From contig CAZNPW010000102.1 of assembly GCA_964575185.1 (NCBI GenBank), positions 1-5,613 of the forward strand: a DNA stretch of 5,613 bases. The letters are read 5' to 3'. Made by a program: the position numbers and the translations under genes. Shown here one piece after another: positions 1 to 4,850 of the stretch (position 1 is its first letter; each line of letters starts with the position of its first letter). The notes under the pieces were generated by a model. That model did no database searches, had not been told where the DNA came from, and saw only the letters and a program-made list of their open reading frames with translations. This DNA comes from CAZNPW01 sp964575185. GTDB lineage: Bacteria; Pseudomonadota; Alphaproteobacteria; Rhodobacterales; Rhodobacteraceae.

Positions 1-396
1 CGCCTGCGCACGGGCCAGGTCACCGCCGCCGCCGCCCGCGCAGCGCTCGCCGGGAAACTCCTCCTGCCGCACGCCGCCTTCACCGCCCCCGCGCCCGACG
101 CCGCAGGCCGGGGCGACCCCGGCGCGCTGCGCCACGACGTGATGCTCGCGCTCGCCGCCGAGGGCCTGCGCGCGCTGGCCGACGGCCAGGCGCTCGAGGC
201 GCGCGACATCGACATCGTGGTGCGCCTCGCGCTCGCCCTGCCGCGCACCGAGGCCGGCCCGATGCAGCGTGCGGAGGCCGCGGGCCTCGCCGCCCTGCGC
301 CGCGACCTCGCGGCGCGCGCACCCGACGACCCGGTCTGGACCCCCGACCCGGCGCTCGACCGCCTGATCGCGCGCGGCGGCGGGTTCGACGGCTAG
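1..396 (+). CDS. 3-hydroxyacyl-CoA dehydrogenase / enoyl-CoA hydratase (FadB/FadJ-like), C-terminal end only
   Basis: The frame is open from the first base of the window and ends at TAG 394-396, leaving the last 131 residues of a protein that begins outside. The visible part resembles the second C-terminal domain of 3-hydroxyacyl-CoA dehydrogenase. It has a helix 'DVMLALAAEGLRALADG', then 'ARDIDIVV', then 'LPRTEAGPM', a helix with 'AAGLAALRRDLA', and a tail 'PALDRLIARGGGFDG'. These match in order the family pattern of an ageing-helix, D-I-D-x-V, G-F-P-R-x-x-G-G-P-M and a terminal L-x-R-L-x-x-x-G-x-x-F. In fused FadB/FadJ proteins this domain packs against the NAD-binding half and shapes the acyl-CoA site for beta-oxidation in the cytoplasm. 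The usual R-x-G-G-P-M is altered to T-E-A-G-P-M, so this is a divergent member. The catalytic residues lie upstream of the window, so hydratase fusion cannot be confirmed. A stand-alone dehydrogenase is the alternative. Confidence 0.68.
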   Translation, partial: RLRTGQVTAAAARAALAGKLLLPHAAFTAPAPDAAGRGDPGALRHDVMLALAAEGLRALADGQALEARDIDIVVRLALALPRTEAGPMQRAEAAGLAALRRDLAARAPDDPVWTPDPALDRLIARGGGFDG

Positions 397-632
397 GGCT
401 GAAGGATCACGCCCGCCACGACCAGCATCAGCCCCAGGCCCGACACCGCCAGCGCGCCTGCGTTCCAGGCGACCACCCGGCGCAGCCGCGCCTGCATCGC
501 GGCACCCGTCAGCCCGGCGGCCCGCGCCCGCGCGGCCATCACGATGCAGGCCACCAGCGCGGCGATCCCCACCGCGGTCAGCGCCGCACCGCCCCAGATC
601 ATCGCGTCCGCCATTCCCGCCGCGTAGCGCAC
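393..632 (-). CDS. small two-helix integral membrane protein, function unknown
   Basis: This is a 79-residue protein read from GTG at 632, or 73 residues from the in-frame ATG at 614. It has two hydrophobic segments: about residues 12-33 (IWGG...VACIVMAA) and 56-77 (WNAGALAVS...VVAGVIL) in the GTG numbering. They are joined by a basic, alanine-rich loop (RARAAGLTGAAMQARLRR), which by the positive-inside rule should be cytoplasmic with both ends outside. There is no signal peptide or recognisable catalytic motif. I recall similar unnamed proteins next to beta-oxidation genes in Rhodobacterales, but no function. Start choice is open: GTG 632 has GGAG seven bases upstream, whereas ATG 614 has no properly spaced Shine-Dalgarno sequence but begins just before the first helix. 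Its stop overlaps the stop of the convergent FadB/FadJ-like gene, and its start faces gapR divergently. Confidence 0.7.
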   Translation of the reverse strand: MRYAAGMADAMIWGGAALTAVGIAALVACIVMAARARAAGLTGAAMQARLRRVVAWNAGALAVSGLGLMLVVAGVILQP

Positions 633-645
633 CGCGCCGCTCCGG

Positions 646-659
646 GCAAGCCCGCTTGC
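646..659. promoter_or_regulatory. perfect dyad GCAAGC-CC-GCTTGC between divergent genes
   Basis: A six-base inverted repeat with a two-base centre lies in the 78-base divergent region between the small membrane protein and gapR. Its right arm overlaps the candidate -35 element of gapR (TTGCGC, 656-661), and its left edge is 14 bases from the GTG start of the membrane-protein gene. The geometry fits a small operator for a dimeric regulator. No regulator is identified, and at this GC content a chance palindrome is possible. Confidence 0.3.
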
Positions 660-684
660 GCCCCGCCGGGCCGCCCGCTATCTG
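656..684 (+). promoter_or_regulatory. candidate sigma-70 promoter of gapR
   Basis: TTGCGC at 656-661 and TATCTG at 679-684 are separated by exactly 17 bases. Each matches three of six consensus positions, including the TTG and TAT cores. Transcription would start near 691, giving a leader of about 20 bases that contains the GAGGAG ribosome site at 701-706. This is the best-spaced candidate in an otherwise very GC-rich gap, but the match is partial. Confidence 0.35.
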
Positions 685-710
685 GGCCGCCACCCCGCCC
701 GAGGAGCGCC

Positions 711-962
711 ATGCCCGACGTCATCGACCCCGGCCCCGTCGCCGCAGACGAACTGCGCCAGTTCATCGAACGCGCCGAACAGCTCGAGGCCGAAAAGCGC
801 GACGTGGCCGACCAGATCAAGGAGCTCTTCGCCGAGGCGAAGGGCCGCGGCTACGACACCCGCGTCATGCGCAAGGTCATCGCGCTGCGCCGCCGCAAGC
901 CCGACGACATCGCCGAGGAAGACGCGATCCTCGACCTCTACAAGTCCGCGCTGGGGATGTAG
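711..962 (+). CDS. gapR: GapR-like nucleoid-associated protein (DUF2312 family)
   Basis: A complete 83-residue protein, the usual length for the family. Residues 13-37 form a charged coiled-coil helix (ELRQFIERAEQLEAEKR...). This is followed by the family signature 'IKELFAEAKGRGYDTRVMRKVIALRRRK' spread over 36-63 and an acidic C-terminal helix ending 'AILDLYKSALG'. In Caulobacter, GapR is an essential small protein that binds overtwisted, AT-rich DNA ahead of replication and transcription and stimulates type II topoisomerases as a dimer or tetramer. That role is transferred here by family, not shown by the sequence. The basic block around 51-63 (R51, R54, K55, R60-R62, K63) is the expected DNA-contact region. 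ATG 711 is supported by GAGGAG four bases upstream. The gene is divergent from the small membrane protein, and its stop is four bases from the stop of the convergent unknown gene, so it is probably monocistronic. Confidence 0.93.
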   Translation: MPDVIDPGPVAADELRQFIERAEQLEAEKRDVADQIKELFAEAKGRGYDTRVMRKVIALRRRKPDDIAEEDAILDLYKSALGM

Positions 963-966
963 CCCC

Positions 967-1839
967 TCAGGGCACGATCATCCGCACCCCCGGCATCGCC
1001 GCGATCCGCGCGCAGTCCGCGTGATAGGCGTCCGTCAGCCGGTCGGCCAGCGCGGGCGTCCAGCCGGGCAGGTCGACCTCCATCCGCATCCGCGCGGGGT
1101 CGGCGAACCGCTCCAGGAACGCCCGCGCCACCTTGCGGCGGCGGGCGGCGGGCAGGTGGCCCTTGTCGGCCATGTAGGCGCGATAGCGCTGGAACCCGTC
1201 GGGCCGCATCACCGCCTCCAGGCCCGCGTCGCCCGCCTCGAACACCACGTCCGCCGGATCGCCCGCCACCGCCGCCAGCACCTCGGGCCAGATCAGCGGC
1301 GCGTCCTCGTCCGACCAGACCGTCACCTCGACCCCGGGGGCGAGCGCGCGGACGCGCCCCAGCATCGCCGCCCAGGACAGCGTCAGCGGGTCGAACCCCG
1401 CCAGGATCGCCGCCGGCGCCGTCTCTGGCTGCCGCGCCACCAGCGTCGCCACGAAGCTGACCGGGTTGCGCACCGCCAGCATCAGCGCCACCTCCTGCCG
1501 CGGAAAGACCTGCGCGAAGGCCCGCATCCGCTCGGCCGCCGCGGGGTAAAGTCCCCCTTTCAGCGCCCAGTTCGGAAAGCTCAGGAAGTTCTCCCAGCTC
1601 AGCACCACATGCCGCACGCCCTCGGCGTCGAGCATGTGGTCGATCACCATGTCCTCGGTCGCGGCGCTTGCCGCCCGCCCGTCCAGCCGCACCGCCGTGT
1701 CGCGCAGCAGCGTCCGGTAGCGCGACGGCGCGGGGATCGCGACCCCCGCCGCCGCCAGCGCGCCCCGGCTCTTCAGCAGCGACCGCAGCAGCCGCTCGTC
1801 GTCGGTGCCATGCGCCCCTGCGTGAAAGACGATGCGCAT
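967..1839 (-). CDS. hypothetical protein with degenerate sulfotransferase-like motifs
   Basis: A 290-residue soluble protein with no signal peptide or membrane segment. I do not know a named function. The start at ATG 1839 is chosen because the protein then opens with a typical beta-strand and loop, 'MRIVFHAGAHGTDDERLL'. The 35 extra codons back to 1944 are proline/arginine-rich and run into the start of the opposite gene. Three stretches recall P-loop-like sulfotransferases. The N-terminal loop (residues 5-17) aligns with the 'FHIGAHKTGTT-x-LQ' phosphosulfate loop, but K-T-G-T-T is replaced by G-T-D-D-E. 'VVLSWENFL' (78-86) sits where such proteins have 'LSSE'. 'LAVRNPVSFVATLVAR' (121-136) resembles the 3'-phosphate motif R-[DN]-P-x6-S, with T132 in the serine place. 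The fold assignment is an inference from motif order. Loss of the lysine argues against ordinary PAPS-dependent sulfotransfer. The C-terminal half has no recognised motif. The gene is convergent with gapR and divergent from the iron permease. Confidence 0.75.
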   Translation of the reverse strand: MRIVFHAGAHGTDDERLLRSLLKSRGALAAAGVAIPAPSRYRTLLRDTAVRLDGRAASAATEDMVIDHMLDAEGVRHVVLSWENFLSFPNWALKGGLYPAAAERMRAFAQVFPRQEVALMLAVRNPVSFVATLVARQPETAPAAILAGFDPLTLSWAAMLGRVRALAPGVEVTVWSDEDAPLIWPEVLAAVAGDPADVVFEAGDAGLEAVMRPDGFQRYRAYMADKGHLPAARRRKVARAFLERFADPARMRMEVDLPGWTPALADRLTDAYHADCARIAAMPGVRMIVP

Positions 1840-1873
1840 TCCCGGTTTCGCCCCGTTCCCCTGCCGGACCCTT

Positions 1874-1904
1874 AACCGCAAATCTGGACAGGAAAAGGGC
1901 GGTT
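1874..1904. promoter_or_regulatory. AACCGC / GCGGTT inverted repeat in divergent promoter region
   Basis: AACCGC (1874-1879) and GCGGTT (1899-1904) flank a 19-base A/G-rich spacer that is the least GC-rich part of the 80-base gap between the sulfotransferase-like gene and the iron permease. The arms bracket the candidate -35 hexamer TGGACA of the permease, so they could be operator half-sites. No iron-regulator box that I know (Fur, RirA or Irr type, all AT-rich) is visible. Six-base arms may be chance. Confidence 0.2.
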
Positions 1905-1913
1905 TGCTAGGGC
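1885..1913 (+). promoter_or_regulatory. candidate promoter of the iron permease, possibly leaderless
   Basis: TGGACA (1885-1890, five of six to TTGACA) is followed after 17 bases by TAGGGC (1908-1913, which keeps only the leading TA of the -10 consensus). With normal -10 to start spacing, transcription would begin at or next to the A of ATG 1920, giving a leaderless or nearly leaderless message. The strong -35 and exact spacing support it; the poor -10 is the weak point. Confidence 0.3.
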
Positions 1914-1919
1914 AGGGCG

Positions 1920-3566
1920 ATGGCTTACCAAAACAGTCGGACATTTGCCCGGGGGTGGGGCTGGCAGGCGCTGGCGATCGTCATCGCGGCCGTCGTGCTG
2001 TCGCCCATCCTGTCGGTCGCGGTCATGGCGCTGCTGCCCACGGGCAACATCTGGCCCCACCTCGCCGCGACCGTGCTGCCGCGCTACCTCGGCAACACGC
2101 TGGCGCTCATGGCCGGGGTCGGGGTCCTGACCGCGGCGATCGGCACGGGTGCGGCCTGGCTCGTCACCGCGCACGACTTCCCCGGCCGCCGCTGGCTCGC
2201 CTGGCTGCTCCTCTTCCCGCTGGCGATCCCCGCCTATGTCGCGGCCTACGCGGTGGTCGACGTGCTCGACTACCCCGGAGCGGTGCAGGCATCCCTGCGC
2301 GCGGCCTTCGGCTGGACCTCGGCGCGCGACTACTGGTTCCCCGAGATCCGCACGCTGCCCGCCGCGACCGTCGTGCTGTCGCTCGCGCTCTACCCCTACA
2401 CCTACCTCCTCGCCCGCGCGGCCTTCGCCGAGATGGGGGGCGCGGTGCAGGACAGCGCGCAGGCGCTGGGCGCGGGCCCCTGGGCGCGCTTCTGGCGCGT
2501 CGCGCTGCCCATGGCGCGGCCCGCCGTCGCCACCGGCACGGCGCTCGTGCTGATGGAGGTCGTTGCGGATTACGCCACCGTCCAGCACTTCGGCGTGCAG
2601 ACGCTGACCACCGGCATCTTCTCCACCTGGCTGAACGGCGGCAACACCGGCGGCGCGGCGCAGATCGCAGGGCTGGCGCTGGCGCTGATCCTGGCGCTGG
2701 TCGTGGTGGAACGCCGCGCCCGGGCGCGGGCGCGCTTCCACCGCCCGGGGCGCGGCGCGCGGCCCCTGCCGCGCATCCGGCTGGCCGGCGCAGCCGCCTG
2801 GGCGGCCACCGCCGCCTGCGCGCTGCCGGTGGCGCTCGGGCTGGTGCTGCCGGTGGCCGTCATGGCGTCCTACGCCGTCTCCGACCCGCTCGGCTGGATC
2901 GACCCCGGGCTGATCGAGGCGCTCGTCAACACCCTCGCGGTGGCCGGAGCCGCGACGGCCCTGACCCTCGCCGCGGCGCTCGCGCTCGTCGCGTCGGTGC
3001 GGCTCGGCGGGGCGGAACGGCTGGCCTGGCTCCTGCCGCTGACGACGCTCGGCTACGCCGCGCCGGGCACGGTGCTGGCGCTCGGCCTCCTCGTGCCGCT
3101 GGCCGGCGTGGACAACGCGCTGGCCGACACGATCGCGGCCGCGACCGGCCGCGACCCCGGCCTCCTGCTGACCGGCACCGGCTTCGCCATCGTGCTGGCG
3201 CTCGGCCTGCGGTTCTTCGGCATCGCGCAAGGGGCGATCGACGCGGCCCAGGGCCGCATCCCGCCGAACCTCGCCCTCGCCGCGCGGTCGCTCGGGCAGG
3301 GGCCGCGCGGCGTGCTGTCGCGCGTGCACCTGCCGCTGATGCGCGGCTCGCTCCTCCTCGCCGGGCTGATCGTCTTCGTCGACAGCGTCAAGGAACTGCC
3401 CGCGACGCTGCTGCTGCGCCCGTTCGACTTCAACACCCTCTCGACCCGCGTCTACGAACTCGCAAGCCTCGAGCGCCTCGGCCAGGCCGCCCCCGCCGCC
3501 CTCGTCGTCATGGCCGTGGGCCTCGTCCCGATGATCCTCATCGCCCGGTCCATGCGGGACACATGA
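1920..3566 (+). CDS. fbpB: FbpB-type ferric iron ABC transporter permease (two fused membrane halves)
   Basis: A complete 548-residue polytopic inner-membrane protein of the FbpB/SfuB/AfuB type, which moves Fe3+ delivered by a periplasmic binding protein into the cytoplasm. It contains two tandem binding-protein-dependent permease domains. Each carries an EAA loop that docks the ATPase: 'EMGGAVQDSAQALGAG' with 'ALPMARPAV' (171-203), and 'GAIDAAQGRIPPNLALAARS' followed by 'LPLMRGS' (438-477). Family landmarks include 'PLAIPAYVAAYA' (100-111), 'EVVADYATVQHFGVQTLTTGIF' at 213-234, 'GYAAPGTVLALG' (378-389) and 'DSVKELPATLLLRPFDFNTL' (488-507). An arginine-rich cytoplasmic linker (265-287) joins the halves. 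Length fits the family. ATG 1920 gives a short polar N-terminus before the first helix, with only a loose purine-rich GGGCAGGGCG before it. No binding protein (FbpA) or ATPase (FbpC) is adjacent: both neighbours are on the other strand, so the partners must lie elsewhere. Thiamine or polyamine permeases are related alternatives, but the two-domain architecture and the 'ADYATVQHFGVQTLTTGI' motif favour iron. Confidence 0.9.
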   Translation: MAYQNSRTFARGWGWQALAIVIAAVVLSPILSVAVMALLPTGNIWPHLAATVLPRYLGNTLALMAGVGVLTAAIGTGAAWLVTAHDFPGRRWLAWLLLFPLAIPAYVAAYAVVDVLDYPGAVQASLRAAFGWTSARDYWFPEIRTLPAATVVLSLALYPYTYLLARAAFAEMGGAVQDSAQALGAGPWARFWRVALPMARPAVATGTALVLMEVVADYATVQHFGVQTLTTGIFSTWLNGGNTGGAAQIAGLALALILALVVVERRARARARFHRPGRGARPLPRIRLAGAAAWAATAACALPVALGLVLPVAVMASYAVSDPLGWIDPGLIEALVNTLAVAGAATALTLAAALALVASVRLGGAERLAWLLPLTTLGYAAPGTVLALGLLVPLAGVDNALADTIAAATGRDPGLLLTGTGFAIVLALGLRFFGIAQGAIDAAQGRIPPNLALAARSLGQGPRGVLSRVHLPLMRGSLLLAGLIVFVDSVKELPATLLLRPFDFNTLSTRVYELASLERLGQAAPAALVVMAVGLVPMILIARSMRDT

Positions 3567-3570
3567 CCCC

Positions 3571-3594
3571 CCTCTTTCCGGCCCAAATACTCCC
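3571..3594. repeat. repeat-like intergenic motif, GGAGTATTTGGGCC on the minus strand
   Basis: Just after the permease stop, the minus strand reads GGGAGTATTTGGGCCGGAAA followed by GAGG, an unusually AT-rich island in this context. From memory, variants of GGAGTATTT(T)GG(A/C)CC(A/G)GAAAGA are scattered downstream of genes in Rhodobacterales genomes. Only one copy lies in the window, so its repetition cannot be shown here. On the minus strand it lies downstream of the aminotransferase stop and distal to the hairpins, which fits a 3'-end element. Confidence 0.4.
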
Positions 3595-3611
3595 GCGCGT
3601 CGCGCCGCGGA

Positions 3612-3636
3612 GCCGGACCGGCGCCAGCCGGCCGGC
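3612..3636. terminator. strong bidirectional hairpin between convergent genes
   Basis: GCCGG (3612-3616), a single bulged A (3617), CCGGC (3618-3622), loop GCCA, GCCGG (3627-3631) and CCGGC (3632-3636) form a ten-pair all-G/C stem with one bulge. It sits in the 108-base space between the iron permease stop (3566) and the aminotransferase stop (3675) and could stall polymerase from both sides. There is no T tract on either strand, so a classical intrinsic terminator is not fulfilled. An RNA 3'-end stabiliser or a Rho-assisted end is equally possible. Confidence 0.5.
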
Positions 3637-3643
3637 GACACGA

Positions 3644-3662
3644 CGGCTTGCGGCGAAGCCGC
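3644..3662. terminator. second, smaller hairpin after the aminotransferase gene
   Basis: CGGCTT (3644-3649) and AAGCCG (3656-3661) are perfectly complementary around a six-base loop. A competing fold pairs GCGGC (3650-3654) with GCCGC (3658-3662) around GAA. It begins about a dozen bases past the aminotransferase stop on the minus strand. No T run follows, so it may act together with the larger hairpin or simply protect the 3' end. Confidence 0.3.
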
Positions 3663-3674
3663 TCATTGCAATCC

Positions 3675-4784
3675 CTACAAGACCGCATCCACCGCGCGCT
3701 GCAACCGCGCCACGGTCCCCGGCACGTCCCCCAGCTTGTCCAGCCCGAACAGCCCGATGCGGAAGGTGCGGAAGCTCTCCCCCTCGCCCACCTGCAACGG
3801 CACGCCCGCCGCGATCTGCAACCCCTCGGCCCGGAACCGCGCGCCGTTCTGGATGTCGGGCGCGTCGGTGTAGCTCACCACCACCCCCGGCGCCTGGAAC
3901 CCCTCGGCCGCGACGGATGGCACCTGCTTGCCCGCCATCATCGCCCGCACCGCGCGCCCCAGCTCCCACTGCGCCGCCTTCGCCTGCGCGAAGCCCATCC
4001 GTTGCGTCTCCAGCATCGCATCGCGGAACCCCGCCAGCGCGTCGGTCGGCATCGTCGCGTGATAGGCGTGCCCGCCGCCCTCGTAGGCCGCCATGACCCT
4101 CCGCCATGTCTTCAGGTCGATGGCAAAGCTGTTCGACGCCGTCTCCTCCAGCCGCTGCACGGCGGCCGGCGACAGCATCACGCAGCCCGCGCTCGGGGAG
4201 GCCGACCACCCCTTCTGCGGCGCCGAGATCAGCACGTCCACCCCCGTGGCCTGCATGTCCACCCAGACGCAGCCCGACGCGATGCAGTCGAGCACGAACA
4301 GCGCCCCCACCGCATGCGCCGCCTCGGCCACCGCGCGGATGTAGTCATCCGGCAGGATGATCCCCGCGCTCGTCTCGACATGCGGCGCGAACACCGCCCC
4401 GGGCCGGTGGCGGTGGATCGCCGCCACGACGTCCGCCACCGGCGGCGGCGCGAAGGCCTCGCGCGCGCCCTCCCGCGCCCGCCGCGCCATCACCACCTGC
4501 ACATCGCCCGCGAACTTCCCCGCCTCGAAGATCTGGCTCCAGCGATAGCTGAACCAGCCGTTGCCGATCACCAGCACCCGCCCCTGCCCGAACTGCCGCG
4601 CCACCGCCTCCATCGCATAGGTCCCGCCGCCGGGCACCAGCGCCACCGCCTCGGCCGCATAGACCCCGCGCAACAGCTTCGAGATATCGCGCATCACCCC
4701 CTGGAATCGCTGCGACATGTGGTTCAGCGACCGGTCGGTGAACACGACCGAAAACTCCTGCAGCCCGCCCGGATCGACAGCCAT
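3675..4784 (-). CDS. class V PLP-dependent aminotransferase (alanine/serine-glyoxylate type)
   Basis: A complete 369-residue cytoplasmic aminotransferase of fold type I, class V. It likely moves an amino group between alanine or serine and a 2-oxo acid such as glyoxylate; the exact substrates cannot be read from the sequence. Landmarks in order are a substrate/cofactor loop 'VALVPGGGTYAMEA' (47-60), 'NGWFSYRW' (75-82), 'PHVETSAG' (134-141, the usual H-x-E-T-S-T-G), 'VLDCIASG' (164-171) with D166 positioned to bind the PLP ring nitrogen, and 'SAPQKGWSASP' (187-197) with K191 as the Schiff-base lysine. Near the end, 'FRTFRIGLFG' (338-347) has R342 equivalent to the carboxylate-binding arginine of alanine-glyoxylate aminotransferase. 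Length is normal. ATG 4784 is fixed by GGGAGG five bases upstream. The frame stays open for 252 further codons upstream, but these are antisense to ilvC. The gene is divergent from ilvC, and its product may share pyruvate/alanine metabolism with it. Confidence 0.93.
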   Translation of the reverse strand: MAVDPGGLQEFSVVFTDRSLNHMSQRFQGVMRDISKLLRGVYAAEAVALVPGGGTYAMEAVARQFGQGRVLVIGNGWFSYRWSQIFEAGKFAGDVQVVMARRAREGAREAFAPPPVADVVAAIHRHRPGAVFAPHVETSAGIILPDDYIRAVAEAAHAVGALFVLDCIASGCVWVDMQATGVDVLISAPQKGWSASPSAGCVMLSPAAVQRLEETASNSFAIDLKTWRRVMAAYEGGGHAYHATMPTDALAGFRDAMLETQRMGFAQAKAAQWELGRAVRAMMAGKQVPSVAAEGFQAPGVVVSYTDAPDIQNGARFRAEGLQIAAGVPLQVGEGESFRTFRIGLFGLDKLGDVPGTVARLQRAVDAVL

Positions 4785-4789
4785 CCTCG

Positions 4790-4795
4790 CCTCCC
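4790..4795 (-). promoter_or_regulatory. ribosome binding site deciding the aminotransferase start
   Basis: On the minus strand GGGAGG lies five bases before ATG 4784. It selects this start over the long upstream open extension that would run antisense through ilvC. Confidence 0.7.
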
Positions 4796-4811
4796 ATTGC
4801 CCACGCCTCAG

Positions 4812-4845
4812 CCCTAGGGTAAGGCGCGCCCCAACCGCACGGAGG
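4812..4845 (+). promoter_or_regulatory. ilvC leader: CCCTAGGG palindrome, TAGGGT candidate -10, GGAGG ribosome site
   Basis: The 66-base divergent region holds the palindrome CCCTAGGG (4812-4819). Overlapping it, TAGGGT (4815-4820) keeps the T-A-...-T positions of a -10 element; no good -35 sits 17 bases upstream. A strong Shine-Dalgarno GGAGG (4841-4845) lies five bases before ATG 4851. There is no room for an attenuator peptide or T-box after this -10, so leader-based control of ilvC by branched-chain amino acids is unlikely if the promoter is here. Confidence 0.35.
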
Positions 4846-4850
4846 GGACA

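Noticed and set aside
1840..1944. N-terminal extension of the sulfotransferase-like protein to position 1944
   Set aside because: It would overlap the start of the divergent permease and has no family-like sequence; ATG 1839 starts directly at the conserved-looking strand and loop.
2715..2785. Repetitive GCGCGGGC-type bases suggesting a tandem repeat
   Set aside because: They encode the arginine-rich cytoplasmic linker between the two permease halves and reflect codon use, not a DNA repeat array.
1872..3641. Long minus-strand open frame of 589 codons
   Set aside because: It lies opposite the well-supported iron permease, and its translation is Arg/Gly/Glu/Gln-rich low-complexity typical of antisense frames in very GC-rich DNA.
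1832..4096. Long plus-strand open frame of 754 codons
   Set aside because: It is out of frame with the permease and runs through the intergenic hairpins into the antisense of the aminotransferase; Arg/Pro/Ala-rich with no motif.
3648..4817. 389-codon plus-strand open frame
   Set aside because: Antisense to the aminotransferase, whose catalytic motifs are intact; His/Arg/Pro-rich composition is a shadow.
4785..4850. Riboswitch, T-box or leader-peptide attenuator upstream of ilvC
   Set aside because: Only 66 bases separate the divergent starts and no leader peptide rich in Leu/Ile/Val codons or terminator/antiterminator pair is present.
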